Positions 12,508-22,700 of a stretch of DNA of 64,000 nucleotides are shown in pieces. A model generated the notes under the pieces. That model was not told the DNA's origin and did no database searches. It saw nothing but the letters and a program-made list of their open reading frames with translations. Position 1 is the stretch's first letter, and every line of letters begins with the position of its first letter. Source of the stretch: Edaphochlamys debaryana (lineage: Eukaryota > Chlorophyta > Chlorophyceae > Chlamydomonadales); NCBI GenBank assembly GCA_016858145.1, contig JAEHOE010000001.1:3410001-3474000 (forward strand). The letters are read 5' to 3'. The position numbers were made by a program, and so were the translations under genes.

Positions 12508-13644
12508 CTGTGGAGGTGGCCTTGGGGCCGCCGCCCGGGCGTTGCAAAGGCCCGGGCGGCCCGCCGCCCCCACCGGCGGATGGCCGCTGTGGCAGGGCAT
12601 GGGCTGAGACTGTGCGCCGAAAGGGGGCGGCCCCAGGTGGACTGGCAAAGGACCAGGCAAGGAAAAGTCCACGACCCCGCGCCTGCGCCACTGACGGAGA
12701 TTGCAGGCCCAGAGTCAAGGCCGAGGGTGTGACCGAGGCCGTGAGCACGGCTGGAGCTCGAGGGCCGACCTGGCGGGCGCGGGGCAAGGGGATCCCATTT
12801 GGGTGATGGCACGAGGTGGCCTCAGTGGACGTCTGTATGTCTGGTCAGGGTGTGAAAGGCACGTCAACGGGACCTGCTTCCCGCCGGGGATTCCACGGTG
12901 CGCCGTGTTCCGTGGGCCGTGAAAAGCACGGCGTGGTACTCGAGAAGCCCCGGCCAAACCGTGCCGATCCAGCAGGCCGTGAATTTCACGGCGAACGCCC
13001 CGCCCCCGGCCGCGGCGGTCAGCGCCCACGCGTGATCCCCACCTGGCACGGCCGCAATGACCCATGTCCAGTCTGCATTGGTATCGCTGTGCGCTCACGG
13101 CGCGCTCATCGCGATGGGTGGCATGGCCGAGGCCTTTCAGCGCTAAGATGCGTTTGCCGCCGGCCGCCTCAGCGAGGAGAGAGCGTCCCACAAAGCCTTC
13201 TCGCTGCGCACAGCCGCTGACGTCCGCGTCGAGAAGACAAACCGTTAAAAGGTGCTCGCACGACTACACTTTGGAGCGCGCAGCAGTGGCGGGGTTGGGG
13301 TAAAGTGTGTTCAGTTTGTGCGATCAGCGCTGGCCGGGAGCGTGCGTGGGGTGGGCCGATGTCGGCTGCGGGGCGAGGGCGGGAGGGGCGTCGCGGATTG
13401 CCACAGGGTTTCGACGTGGTCCGTGAAGTGCCGCGCGTAATAACGCTGCAGCCATCTCCGCAGTGCAAAGTTACATGCACATGAAGGCCTATTCCGCTAT
13501 CAAGGCAACCATTGATCTACCGCAATTGTTTGCAAGAACCAAGCCGCACCACGGCAGAGAGCCAGCATTGTGTTCGAGCCCTCGTTAAAAAGCATTTAAC
13601 TGATGCGGGGCGCCCCCGCTGCCTGCATTGAACCCTAGCTATAC
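12508..13644. other. Divergent intergenic region between the OPR-like and TIGR02450 genes
   Basis: About 1.1 kb separates the first resolved exon of the minus-strand gene from the plus-strand ATG at 13645. It probably holds the 5' UTR or missing 5' exon(s) of the former and promoters for both. It contains short inverted repeats (annotated separately) and an AT-richer patch with GTTAAAAAGCATTTAAC at about 13585-13601, just upstream of the plus-strand gene. Confidence 0.5.
12849..12992. promoter_or_regulatory. Spaced GCCGTG-N5-CACGGC dyads in the divergent promoter region
   Basis: Two inverted repeats with the same architecture, GCCGTG-AAAAG-CACGGC at 12916-12932 and GCCGTG-AATTT-CACGGC at 12976-12992, start exactly 60 bp apart. 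A degenerate third relative (GTGTGAAAGGCACG) lies at about 12850-12863. The repeated arm, the fixed 5-nt spacer and the regular spacing suggest binding sites for a dimeric factor, but no known factor can be assigned. Confidence 0.35.
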
Positions 13645-15215
13645 ATGGCGTTCACCAGCTTAATCATTCGTTCGGGGAGCTGCGGCAGGGCCGCGTGGAG
13701 CGGCGAGCGCCGGACGGAGCCATGCTGCCTGCGGTTAGCGCCCGTGCTCTTTGTTCGCGGTGGAGCAGAGGCGTCATCAAGCTCAGCAGGCTGGCTGGAA
13801 ACTCGGGAAGGCTCTGCAGGCTCGCCCCCGGCCGCTCCCGGCCGCGGGCTCGCCCCCGTGCGCTCCCAGCCGCTGGGTAGCTCGTTTGCTTCATTTCGGC
13901 GGACGCCACAGCAGCCCGAGCCTGACCTCGTGGCGCAGCGGTGCTCCAACTGCGGTGGGTGTTGTGGTTGGGTGGGAGCCTCGAAGGGCGTGTGGGGCGG
14001 CAGGATCCGAGTGCGCGCTGCCCCCTTCTGCTCTTTCAACACTGCCTGCCCTTGCTTTCCGCAGGAGGCAGTGGCAAGTGCCCATGCGCGGATTGCTGCG
14101 GCCGCGGGCGGCTCAGCCGTGGTAGGATCCATGGGGTGGGGCCGCAAGGCGCTCGGGGATGACCCAAGTCCCAGGCCAACAGCCATACCCCATAGTGACC
14201 TCCGCTCACCCATCATGTGCTGCCCGAATTCCCCTTGCGGCAAATCACGCCCCACAGCCGGCTACAACAAGAAGAACCGAGTGGACATGAGCCGCATCGT
14301 GGGCTCCAAGTGGACCGCCATGCAGGAGACGCTGGGGTGGCGGCACTTCAGGGTCATCGAGGTGCGGCGGTGCGAGCCAACGGGTATTTTCAGGAACATG
14401 TACGGGGCGGGGGCTCTCCCGTGCCCTTCTATCTATCGCCCCGGCCCCCGATGCCTGGGAACAACAGCCGTTACCATGACGCGCCACCTTACCGTGGGGA
14501 CCCATGGATACCCCTCGTGACCGCCCCCCAGGTTCGCAAGTCCGGCTCCGCTGGCGTGTCGTTCGTGCAGCTTCAAGCGAGCTGCGACACGTCAACGACC
14601 CTCTGGGTGAGCGAGGCGCTGAGGGCAAGATACCGCAGCACGGCGATTCACCATTACAATGCACAGCGGCGACTGAGCGGTGTCTCGCCAGCTCACACAG
14701 CCTCATGGAGTCATGGGATCACCCCATGCCGCCCCCCCCGCTTGTTGCAGCTCAACGCCACCAACCTCAAGGACCGGGACCTGTGGGCGGCGGGCTGGCT
14801 GCAGAAGAGCGAGATGGAGGACCCCGCAGGCGCCCTGGCGGCGGGCGTGCCCTGCCGCTGCTGCAGCGGCTCGGGCTCCGTGGTGTGCCCCGCATGCGAC
14901 GGGCACGGCCAGGTCATGCTGCCGCCCTCGGCGCTGGGTGGGGTGGGCGGCGCGCTGGGCGCGGGCCCCAGCGGCATGCAGCGGCTGGGAGGGCCCCGGC
15001 TGGCGGCGGCAAGCTCGCTGGCGTCGCTGGGGTCGTTAGACGTGGAGGAGGAGGGGCTGGAGGCGGGGGCGAGCAGAGGCGGCAGCCCGCTTCGGGCGCT
15101 CCTATCGCGTGGAGGTCGAGGCGCAGGAGGATTCCGGGGCGCTGTGGGTGGGGCAGGGGAAGGGCCGTCGCCAGTAGGCCCTGGCACGCAGGCTGGGGCG
15201 GAGCCGGTTCTTTAG
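13645..15215 (+). CDS. TIGR02450 Trp-rich domain protein flanked by DnaJ-type CxxCxGxG zinc motifs, probably plastid-targeted
   Basis: Five exons close in frame: 13645-13954, 14065-14121, 14258-14361, 14532-14606, 14751-15215 (TAG), giving 336 aa. The first 60-90 residues are Ser/Arg/Ala-rich and poor in acids, like an organelle transit peptide. Residues 100-118 form two CxxCxGxG-type units (C100, C103, C111, C114), one of them split by intron 1. Residues about 124-200 match the small Trp-rich TIGR02450 domain: GSKWTAMQETLGWRHF, then FVQLQASCD, then DLWAAGWLQ. Residues 217-235 give a second pair, CRCC-SGSG and CPAC-DGHG. After that the protein is Gly/Ala-rich and without a domain. TIGR02450 proteins are known mainly from cyanobacteria and plastid lineages. 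The function is unknown; a thiol or chaperone-like role in the plastid is an inference. Confidence 0.85.
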
Positions 15216-15887
15216 CAGGCGCTGGGACCGGGTTTACACCAGATTTGGCAAGGGGCTGGTGGCCGTGAGGAAGGTGACCGGCAATCCGTGTGGTGTCTAG
15301 GCTGTCATGTGTGCGGATGGACTGGGTCGCACGGTCTGGGGATGGTATTGCATGACTTCATGAGCTGGCGCTGAGGGGTGACAGCTGAGAGGGGAAGGCA
15401 GGATAGCGGCATGCAACGCAGGTCACGATTGGCGCCGAGAGGTGACTAGAGACGAGTTTGAGCTGTGAGTGCGTTGCCGCCGGGGAAAGGTGCAAGGCCA
15501 GGAGAGACCCCAGGTGCACAACCTGCGAGTTTTGCAGACCTGCTGCCCATCCCGGCGAGGCTCGGGGCAAGCGGGTGAAGAGGCGTGCGACTGGGCACGT
15601 TCTGGGGTAGGCCCACGGGGTAGGCCGGTGAGGGGTGGCAGAAGGGCAGGATGGCGGCAAGGATTAAGGGTGACGGCGAGGTGTCTGGACCTGTGAGCAC
15701 GGTGTAGATGGGACAACTTAGGGGCCTGCAAGTGCCGAAGTGGTCCTCAATGAGCGGGGCGGGGAGAGCGGGGAGAGCACGGCAGGGCGTGCCATCCCAA
15801 TTGCGGTGTCGAGGCACACAGCATACTCGTTATTCAAAGTCAACTCCCTTGCGAACCAGAGACTGCGTTGCTGCCAAGTTGCCTTCC
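15216..15887 (+). other. Intergenic: 3' UTR of the TIGR02450 gene and promoter of the AT-hook gene
   Basis: No coding exon or repeat is recognised. The two neighbouring genes run in the same direction. Open frames on the minus strand here are Pro/Ser-rich shadows with no splice support. Confidence 0.5.
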
Positions 15888-16717
15888 ATGTTGCGACACG
15901 CTCTACAAGCGCCGCTGTGCCGCTCGAGCAGAGTATCTTCGAGTAATACCAATGTGCTCAGCCATCGCTGCGTGCTTACACGAGTATCGGCACCGTCGAC
16001 CTCGGAATCGTCTGCGCCGCAAGATGTGCCGGACCCAAATGCCGGCACACCAGCGCCCTTGAACCGCGACGAGGCGCGGCGCAGGAACGACGATGCACTG
16101 GCTCGCGTGCTGGGGGAGTTCGCTGCGGCAAAAGCGGCGGGCACCCTCGAAGCGGAGGTGGGCAGGACTGGGGCTGAGTAGTCCGGAGGGGCTCCACCGT
16201 GCTTGGGGTGTGGGGGGGTCACCCCGCCTTGTCGCCGTGGTGACCCATTGCTGTGGTCTAACTGCAGGACCAGGACGAGGACGAGGAGCTGGAGGGCGAG
16301 GAGGGTGTGGACTGGGTCTGGTGGCGCGCCGAGAATGGTCCGAGCTCATCTTCAGCAAGCGCCCCTGCCACCCCCGCCAAGCCCAGTCGGACAGCGGGCA
16401 CCAAGGCCGCCAGCACGTCGTCGCAACCCACCACCAGCTCCGCACAGCCTCCCAACAGCAGCTCCGCACAAGGAGAGCCAACCGCGCCAACGGAGCAAAT
16501 AGACACGAAAGCTAAGCGGCCACGGGCGCCGCGAGCACCCCGCCTGAAGCCCATCGCTGCGGCTGAAGCGGCCCCAGTCGCCGCCCCCGCCGCGCCCGCG
16601 ACACCTCCTGGCCCAGCCAACACCGAGGCCTCTCCCTTTGCGGCACCCGCCAAGCGGCCCCGCGGCCGCCCGCGGAAGAACCCCGCCCCTGCGCCGCCGC
16701 TGGACGCCCCGCAGTGA
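15888..16717 (+). CDS. Small AT-hook protein with an organelle-like presequence
   Basis: Two exons, 15888-16157 and 16268-16717, join in phase 0 and give 239 aa. The ATG is the first codon of a segment (residues 1-35) rich in Arg, Ser, Leu and Val and without acidic residues, typical of mitochondrial or plastid presequences. Residues about 50-90 are helical and charged. An acidic run (DQDEDEELEGEEG) follows, starting exactly at exon 2, then DWVWWRAENG. The rest is a Ser/Thr/Ala/Pro-rich linker ending in an AT-hook core, RPRGRPRKN, close to the C-terminus. AT-hooks bind the minor groove of AT-rich DNA. With an organelle presequence this suggests a nucleoid protein, but a nuclear role is equally open. 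I recognise no named family. Confidence 0.75.
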
Positions 16718-17319
16718 GCGCTGGTCACCGTCACCCCGGGATGCCGCTGGCGGGTGCCTGCAAGCGCCCTGCAGCCCTCGCATGTGGGGCCTGGGATTGC
16801 CAGCACGAGCGGAGCCGCCACGGGCGCTGCGGACGGCGAGCGCTTGGCCGTCCCGATCCGCATCGGGAGAAGCTCGCCCATAAGTTGCCGCGAACGGCGG
16901 GCCCGCCTCCGCGGGGCCTAGTGCAGATGCGTGTGGTCGTTGTACAGCTCGGCCTGGTAGCCGCGCCTGGGGAGAAGATGGACAGCAAGGAATTGGCAAA
17001 GTGAAGGTCTGGAAGAGAGACGGACGCCACCGCAGGGGCGGGCAATCTGGAATGCTCTGGGTTTGAAGGAATGAGCGCGTTGTGGATACCGGTACTGCGC
17101 AGTGTGGTTGGTTCACAACCGGGGCTAGAGGGTCGTGGGCCTGTGCACGTGGGCTCTAGGGCAACTGCGCTGATGCTGGCAAGGCGCATGTTGGTTTGGC
17201 GGCTTGGAGCACAACTTGGCGACACAAGGGTCTGGAGCATGCCGTGGTCTCAAGTCCGAGCGCTGCTGTCGCGCACGCTATCCAGGCGGCGCGCCGTCGC
17301 AGCGCCTGCATAACCGCAC
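16718..17319. other. Convergent intergenic region (3' UTRs)
   Basis: This lies between the stop of the plus-strand AT-hook gene and the stop of the minus-strand PRA1 gene, so it should hold both 3' UTRs. No coding exon, repeat or RNA gene is seen. Confidence 0.5.
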
Positions 17320-18934
17320 TCACCACACGGCCCGGAACTCCTCGCGCGCGGAGGCGATCTTGGCCTTGAGGTTGGGCAGCCGGAAGGAGGCGTGCGCCAG
17401 CGGCAGCCCCACGCCTGGGACGGGCAGGGTAGGCGGCGCCATGAAGCAGATGCCAGCACGATCAGATGGCACGGACCGCCCCTGATGCCGGGCGCGCGGC
17501 CAACTAGATCCCGCCCTAGACGGACTACAGCGAGCCGCCGTCGCCGCCTGCAGGGAGCCGTCTAAAGCCATGCGGCCGGCTTAAGGCGTGGCCTGCTCTG
17601 CAGCAGCCGCTTCGTGCCGGGCGCCTCCCGCGTGCCTCACCCAGCAGAATGGCCCACGCCAGCGTGAGCACTGCGTGGCTGAGGTAGACCAGCAGCAGCC
17701 CCGCCATCAGCAGCACCGCCACCACCAGCGAGCGGGGCAGCACCACAATGTACAGCCGCTTGCGCTTGTGCAGCCTGGGGGCAGCGGGCGGCAGAGGACG
17801 GGGGTAACAACAGGGCATGTGCGCGGTGCGGAGGTGCGGGCCGTGGACGTGGGGGAGCAAGCTCCGTCATCACCCCCCTGGTCGTCGTATAGGGCGAGGG
17901 GTCAGCAGGGCTTAACTGGCTTAACTGGCTTAACTGCTGACATCTGGATATGCTCGCCCTCCAGCAATCCAGCCAGCTCTCACCCGACAACGCCGTCCGA
18001 GCCGGCCTTTGCCCGGGCCCGCCCCACGAGGCGGGGCGCCACTTTCCGCAACGAGTGGAGCAAGAAGTCGCTGGAGAGGGGACATCACGAGAGAGGGGAG
18101 GTTACGCGCGTGCCCGATGCAGGCGAGAGGTGCCTACGTGGCGCGTCTGCCATATGTGCCCGCATCACAGGATATCCGTACGGGGCTGGCGTGACGCTAG
18201 GATCAAAGAACGGCATTCGTGAACGCTACGTCTCTGGTGCATGGCCCAACGCAAGGGCCAATGCAGACCCACTTGAGCGCGATGGCGAAGGGGTCGTTGC
18301 ACAGCCCCAGGCCGAGCGTGCACACGCCCAGGGCTGCCAGCGCGAGGGGGTTCCGTATGAAGCAGACCAGGAACGAGAAGACCAAGATGATGAGGTAGTT
18401 TCTGCGGGGCGTGGGTAGTGGGGACCAGAAAGGACACGGTAAACAGAGCTCAAGCTGGCTAAGGAGTATAGGTTAGGCGGCGAGGTTGGGCGTCGGGGGA
18501 GGGTGAGAGGGTTGGGGGGTACATAACCCCAGTCCTCTATGTCTACGATGCCGAGCAACGGGTGGAGCCTGAGGGAGTGGTCCCCGCCCCTGCTCCAGCC
18601 CGCTCCCCTCCGGCTCACGTTCTGTAGTAGTACAGGTTATTCTGTTAAGAAGACAGGAGCGGAACAGGAAAGTAAGGACAGGGTTGGAGGCGGGGGACGG
18701 AGACGGTGCGGGGCGGGGGCGGGGGACCAGGGTGTTGCGCTGCAGCTTGCAGGTTTGGCCCTTGCGCTGGACACCAGCCCGCAGCCCTGCACCCACCTTC
18801 ACGCGTCCCATGTAAGAGCGGCCGTTCGGAGCTCCAAACGCGCGGAAGAACTCCGCAGGTGGACGAGGCGCTGACCATGAGACTTCCCGCAGGGCTGTCG
18901 CCAGCTCGCTCCATTCTAGTTGCGACCAGTCCAT
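17320..18934 (-). CDS. PRA1-family (prenylated Rab acceptor) membrane protein
   Basis: Five exons, 18797-18934, 18619-18641, 18273-18401, 17641-17774 and 17320-17414, join in frame to 172 aa, a normal length for the family. The N-terminus is amphipathic (MDWSQLEWSELATALREV). Then come NNLYYYRTNYLIILVFSFLV, the conserved start of the first hydrophobic hairpin (about 56-92), and a basic turn (KLHKRKRLYIVV). A second hairpin spans about 107-141, and the C-terminus is HASFRLPNLKAKIASAREEF followed by RAVW and the stop, very close to plant PRA1 proteins. PRA1 proteins sit in ER, Golgi or endosomal membranes and help recycle prenylated Rab GTPases. Exon 2 is only 23 nt long yet carries conserved residues. 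Intron 3 (17775-18272) holds three copies of a 9-mer (CTTAACTGG). Confidence 0.92.
17911..17937. repeat. Three tandem copies of a 9-bp unit (CTTAACTGG)
   Basis: The unit CTTAACTGG is repeated three times, the last copy ending in C, inside the PRA1 intron 17775-18272. Read on the coding (minus) strand it gives CCAGTTAAG units. Confidence 0.85.
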
Positions 18935-19788
18935 ATTGATGCGTCTGGTCCCGCTAAGCTATTGAGGGCAAAGCCTCACTCGGACCTAACGAGCGTCGAT
19001 CAAGCTGGAGCTAGCGACGGGCTTCCAGCCCGGCGCCAGTAACGGTACCAGAGGAGAAGCGTCTAGCAGGCATGTGGTTAAGCAGGTCAAGAGGTGTTGT
19101 GCGTGCGGTGCTAAGCCAAATGGTCTAGGTCCTTCTGTGGCATTAGGGGACAGACGAACAGCAACCCAGGATGTGCATAGCCGATGAAGCAGTGGAGTCG
19201 TCGCTGTTGACGCGTGCGCGTGCCTGCCCGTGCCGTGCCGTGCACCTGGTGCATCTGGCACTCGAGTCTCCCCAGGCCCTCCCCAGCCCCGGCCGCCCGG
19301 GAGGACAGGCACTACGCTGCCGAGAGCCTGGGCCCTCAAATGGCACCCCAGCCTACCGCTACGGACACCTGCCCCGTGCCGTTCGCGCCAGCGTTCCGCA
19401 CAGCGGACACCCTGCATCTGAACGCTCTGTGCGCCGCATGAACCCCTACCTGACCTCAGCGGAATGCACGGAGCGACACCTCGCTTAGTGCCCAACCTCG
19501 TGAACCCCCCGTCCTCATTCCTCACACTTCGTCGTCGTCCGGACTACGCTGCACGGCCCCTGCGAGCATAGAACCCCCCTCCTCCCACTAAGTCCCGAGA
19601 GACTGTGGGAAGTTGCGATGCGGTTAGGCGATACCAAGGCACGGCCCTGCAAACACGCGTGCGTGAGTCCTTCAGCCTCCTCTGCCCCTCTCATGCCCAG
19701 ACCCCGCTTTGTCCCAAATGCCTCCAAATGCCTGTCCCGTCGCTTCGTCACCCCCACCCCCGCCCAGCACTCGTCCACCCCACAGCCC
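18935..19788. other. Intergenic: PRA1 promoter side and SppA 3' flank
   Basis: Both neighbours are on the minus strand. No gene is recognised. A stretch at about 19528-19577 resembles one at about 60441-60489 (GCTGCAyrGCCCCTGCGA-like core), a possible old dispersed repeat. Confidence 0.45.
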
Positions 19789-22700
19789 CTACACGCTCGC
19801 CAGCATGGCCGCCTCCATGCTGTACATCTGGGGCTCCCCGGACGACAGCAGCTGCACCGCCTGGCTCGCCTGCAGAGCCGCCGCCCGCGCCTGCGGCCCA
19901 CCCGCCGCCAACGCACCCGCCAGCGCCGCCGCCATCCCCTGCACCCCTCCCGCTCCTGCCCCTAGCCCCATGCCCGCGCCCGCGCCCGACCCGGCCACCA
20001 CCGCCGAAGCGGCCGCTCCCAGCAGCTCCCGCCCGAGCGAGGCACCGCCCGCGCCCCCCTCGCCGCCCCCCTCGCCGCCGCCCATGGCCTGGCGCCTGAG
20101 CAGCTGCACCAGGAAGGGGATGCGGCGGGGCGGGTGCTCCACCACCGCCGCGTCCTCGGGCAGCCGCGCCAGCTGCTTGGCGGAGCGCACCGCGGCGTCA
20201 AGCCCGCCCAGCTCGTCCACCTGCGGGTGTGGTGGTTGTGGTGGTTGCAGCAGGTGAAGGCAAGTGGGGTGCAGGCGTGGACATATCATCGAGCGGAGCC
20301 CCTGCCAGGCCGCGATGGACTGCAGGTCCTACCTACGCTCAACCGACGCCATCCCGCCGCGCGCCTGCCTGCCCTCGCCTCCCTCGACCCCCCAACTCCA
20401 CCTGTCCCCACCCACCAGGCCCAGCTCGTGCGCCTGCCGGCCCGTGTACACGCGGCCCTTGGCCAGCTGCCGCACCTCCGACAGAGGCCGGTTGCGGCCG
20501 CGGGCGACCTGGGGGTGTGAGGCAGGAATTGTTGGAGGTGTCAGGCGCTGTTGGACATGAATAGCCTGACCCAGACGAGCATGTGGCCGTACGCGTGCTG
20601 CCGTGCCGTACCTTGCCCAGGAAGTCGTCGTACACCGAGTCCACCATGGCCTCCACCTGTGCCCGCTGCTCGGGGCGCAGCGACGAGAAGGGCGACAGCA
20701 GGTCGGCGTTGGGGGCGGTCTGGGGGTGGGGAATGCACAGGAGGGCAGGGGGGGGGGGGTGAGTGCAGAGGCAGAGGCCCCCGTTTGACAACTTGCTGGT
20801 CCGCCTGGGCGAGAGGAAGACCTTGAGCCACCCCTCATCCCTCTCTGCCCCGCTGGCACGCACCGCCACTGCGTCTGTGTTGACGCCCACGCTCTCCAGC
20901 GTGCGGCCCACATTGACCTGAACGACAGGGGCAAACGGGCACAGGTGAGCGTGGTGTCCTTGCAGAAGCGCCCCCCGACCGACCCCTCTTCCTTGCCCTT
21001 GCCCTTGCCGTCGCCCTTCCCCCCTCCGCCCAACCACCCCGCCCGCACCCCACCTTGCCCGCGATGACCCCGATGGAGCCCGTGAGGGTGCCCGGCTGCG
21101 CCACCACGCGGTCCGCCCCCGCGGCGATGTAGTAGCCCCCGCTGGCGGCCACGTCACCCATGCTGCAGGGGAGAGGTTAGGGGTGAGATGTGCGGGTGTA
21201 CAGAGTCGCACATCAGCTGCAGCCTTCGTTGCACGGCGACTAGTCAAGACGAGCAACAGTGATAGCATGACAAGGCCAGAGCTGTCCCGCAGGTGTCCAT
21301 GCCAGCCCAGAAGGCTCCCCCAGAGGAAAAGGGGTGGGGGCACCCCTTCCGCGTGGTGCCATCCGCAGCTGCACGTGTCCCCACCTGACCACCACGGGCT
21401 TGCCGGCCGCCCGCAGGCGCGTGACCTCGTGGTGGATGGAGTCGGAGGCCAGCGCCGAGCCCCCGGGGGAGTTGATGCGCAGGACCACCGCCTTGACTGG
21501 GGGGGGGAGGGGAGGGGAGGGGAGGGGAGGGGAGGGGAGGGGAGGGGAGGGGAGGGGAGGGGAGGGGAGGGGAGGGGAGGGGAGGGGAGGGGAGGGGAGG
21601 GGAGGGGAGGGGAGGGGAGGGAGGGAGGGGAGGGAGGGGAGGGGAGGGGAGGGGAGGGGAGGGGAGGGGAGGGGAGGGGAGGGGAGGGGAGGGGAGGGGA
21701 GGGGAGGGGAGGGGAGGGGAGGGGAGGGGAGGGGAGGGGAGGGGAGGGGAGGGGAGGGGAGGGGAGGGAGGGGAGGGGAGGGAGGGATGGGCTGGGGAGG
21801 GCGGGCAGTGGGGACGGGGCTGCTGGGGCGCGGCTGCTGAGGCGGTAGGGTAGCATGCGCACAGAGCCAGCTGCCTTGCCGTTGTCCCTCTTACGGCCAG
21901 GCGCACGCCGTGGGCAAGGAGCCGCAACGTCGGTTCCTAACACGAGGCCCCTCCACCCACCCTTCCCCACCCCACCCCTCCCTCCACACCGTCTGGGTCC
22001 TCCAGCAGCGTCGCCAGCTGCCCCACCACCTTGCTGGCGTCGATGGACTGGGGGGGTGGGTGGGAAGGAGTTAAAGAGAGATGAAGGGCACAAGACCAAG
22101 GGGGAGGTAAGCAGTAGGTGTGGGGAGGTGTGGGGAGCGGGGGCGCGTGCGCAGGGCGGAGGGAGCACGACGTGGCCGTTCGATGGCCCCATGGGGCCAG
22201 ACGCGGGTACAGGACACCATGCAAGAAAAGGAAGCCGCGAGGACTGCCCGTAACCCGGCCCTCAGCCACCCGCGCCCGCGCCCCACCTGCCCCTGCTGCT
22301 GCGGCCCCGGCTGCACGGGCCCCTGCACGATGGTGCCCGCCAGCGTCACCACCGCCACCTTGGGCTGCCCCGCCACCGCCAGCCGGTTCTCCAGCGGACC
22401 CACGGGGCTGCGCTGGGCCGCCACACCGTCCTGAGGATAGCAGGCAGAGAGGGGGCCGAGAAGAGGCGGGTGGGAGGGCAAGGAGGCGGTGAGGGGAGGG
22501 GAGGCTGCGTCCACGGCCTGAGCGCCCACCTGCAGCCTGCCCCGCAGCGCCAGCGCCAGGGGCTCCAGGGGGGTGCCCGCCAGCCAGCCCGCGGGGTGCC
22601 CCCGCCACGCCCCCGCCGCCGCCTGCAGCTCCGTGGCCCGGATGTAGCGGTCCAGCGGCACACGGGCCATGCGGGTGTCCTCCTGGGGGGGCCGGGGGGG

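Noticed and set aside
20339..22192. Minus-strand 617-aa ORF with a long Ser-Pro-Pro-Leu-Pro repeat, like a cell-wall glycoprotein
   Set aside because: The repeat is just the (TCCCC)n intron array read through. The frame runs across clear SppA introns, and the spliced SppA model explains all real coding segments here.
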